From: Siphonodentalium dalli
Taxonomy: Eukaryota > Mollusca > Scaphopoda > Gadilida > Siphonodentaliidae
DNA length: 64,000 bases
Assembly: GCA_032622095.1 (NCBI GenBank)
Contig: CP136064.1
Span: 186,976,209-187,040,208 of the forward strand
Reading direction: 5' to 3'
Positions 63,876-64,000 of this stretch are shown here, one piece after another (position 1 is the stretch's first letter; the number at the start of each line of letters is the position of its first letter). Below the pieces are notes generated by a model, which worked only from the letters and a program-made list of their open reading frames with translations, made no database searches and was not told the DNA's origin. The translations under genes were made by a program, and so were the position numbers.

Positions 63876-64000
63876 TATCAAAATGGGTGACTCGCGACAG
63901 TATTACCTTCTGTTTTAGTCGAGTCGAGGAACCAATCCATCAAAGCTCAAGTGTGATCAGATATCGATTATTGAAGTTTGTTATTTCAATTGATTGCTGC
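63876..64000 (+). mobile_element. Single-arm relative of the 56.2 kb fold-back element, cut by the window
   Basis: Matches the same arm ('cgagtcgaggaacc', 'catcaaagctcaa', 'gtgatcagatatcgat') and runs off the right edge. Confidence 0.7.

Overview
This is a eukaryotic, AT-rich, intron-rich window with no bacterial gene organisation. It holds one recognisable protein-coding gene on the minus strand: the 3' two thirds of HEATR6 (HEAT repeat-containing protein 6). I reconstructed 14 coding exons, in transcript order from 60200 down to about 17224. Together they give about 2.08 kb of coding sequence over 43 kb. All junctions use GT/AG sites and every codon phase joins cleanly. The 5' exons of HEATR6 are not seen and should lie beyond 64000. 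The repeats point to a marine mollusc, probably a bivalve: many divergent modules of the type 'ccaaatttcattgagatcc', GACA/GACG microsatellites, palindromic MITEs and Helitron-like elements. The species assignment is inference.

Layout. 1-17.2 kb: intergenic, downstream of HEATR6, filled with fold-back MITEs, a PIF/Harbinger-like element and several divergent tandem arrays; no convincing gene. 17.2-21.8 kb: last three HEATR6 exons. 21.9-31.5 kb: intron with a family-D transposon whose right part is tandemly duplicated (3.0 kb unit, nearly identical copies). 31.6-36.9 kb: three exons and a nested pair (family D inside a TTAA element). 37-46.3 kb: a 9.4 kb intron with triple nesting: a tandem repeat is split by a 7.6 kb family-D element, which is split by a 5.3 kb giant fold-back element with a 42-bp-period minisatellite core. 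46.3-51.6 kb: three exons, three head-to-tail Helitron-like elements and an 871 bp hAT-like element with a perfect 8-bp target duplication. 52-55 kb: tandem array. 55.3-60.2 kb: five exons. 60.3-64 kb: a tandem repeat, a fourth family-D relative, and a well-formed but unidentified minus-strand coding exon (63076-63338) whose phase matches the first visible HEATR6 exon.

The strongest signals beyond the gene are: (1) several unrelated MITE families that have all become long hairpins, in two copies with the same substitutions on both arms; (2) TTAA-type (piggyBac-like) MITEs lying within 5-50 bp of HEATR6 splice sites at five exons; (3) family D, with a three-fold terminal motif at its left end kept in three or four copies; (4) the giant fold-back element with unequal arms; (5) the zero-spacer Helitron-like tandem; (6) the 3 kb tandem duplication, which may be biological or an unmerged haplotype in the assembly.
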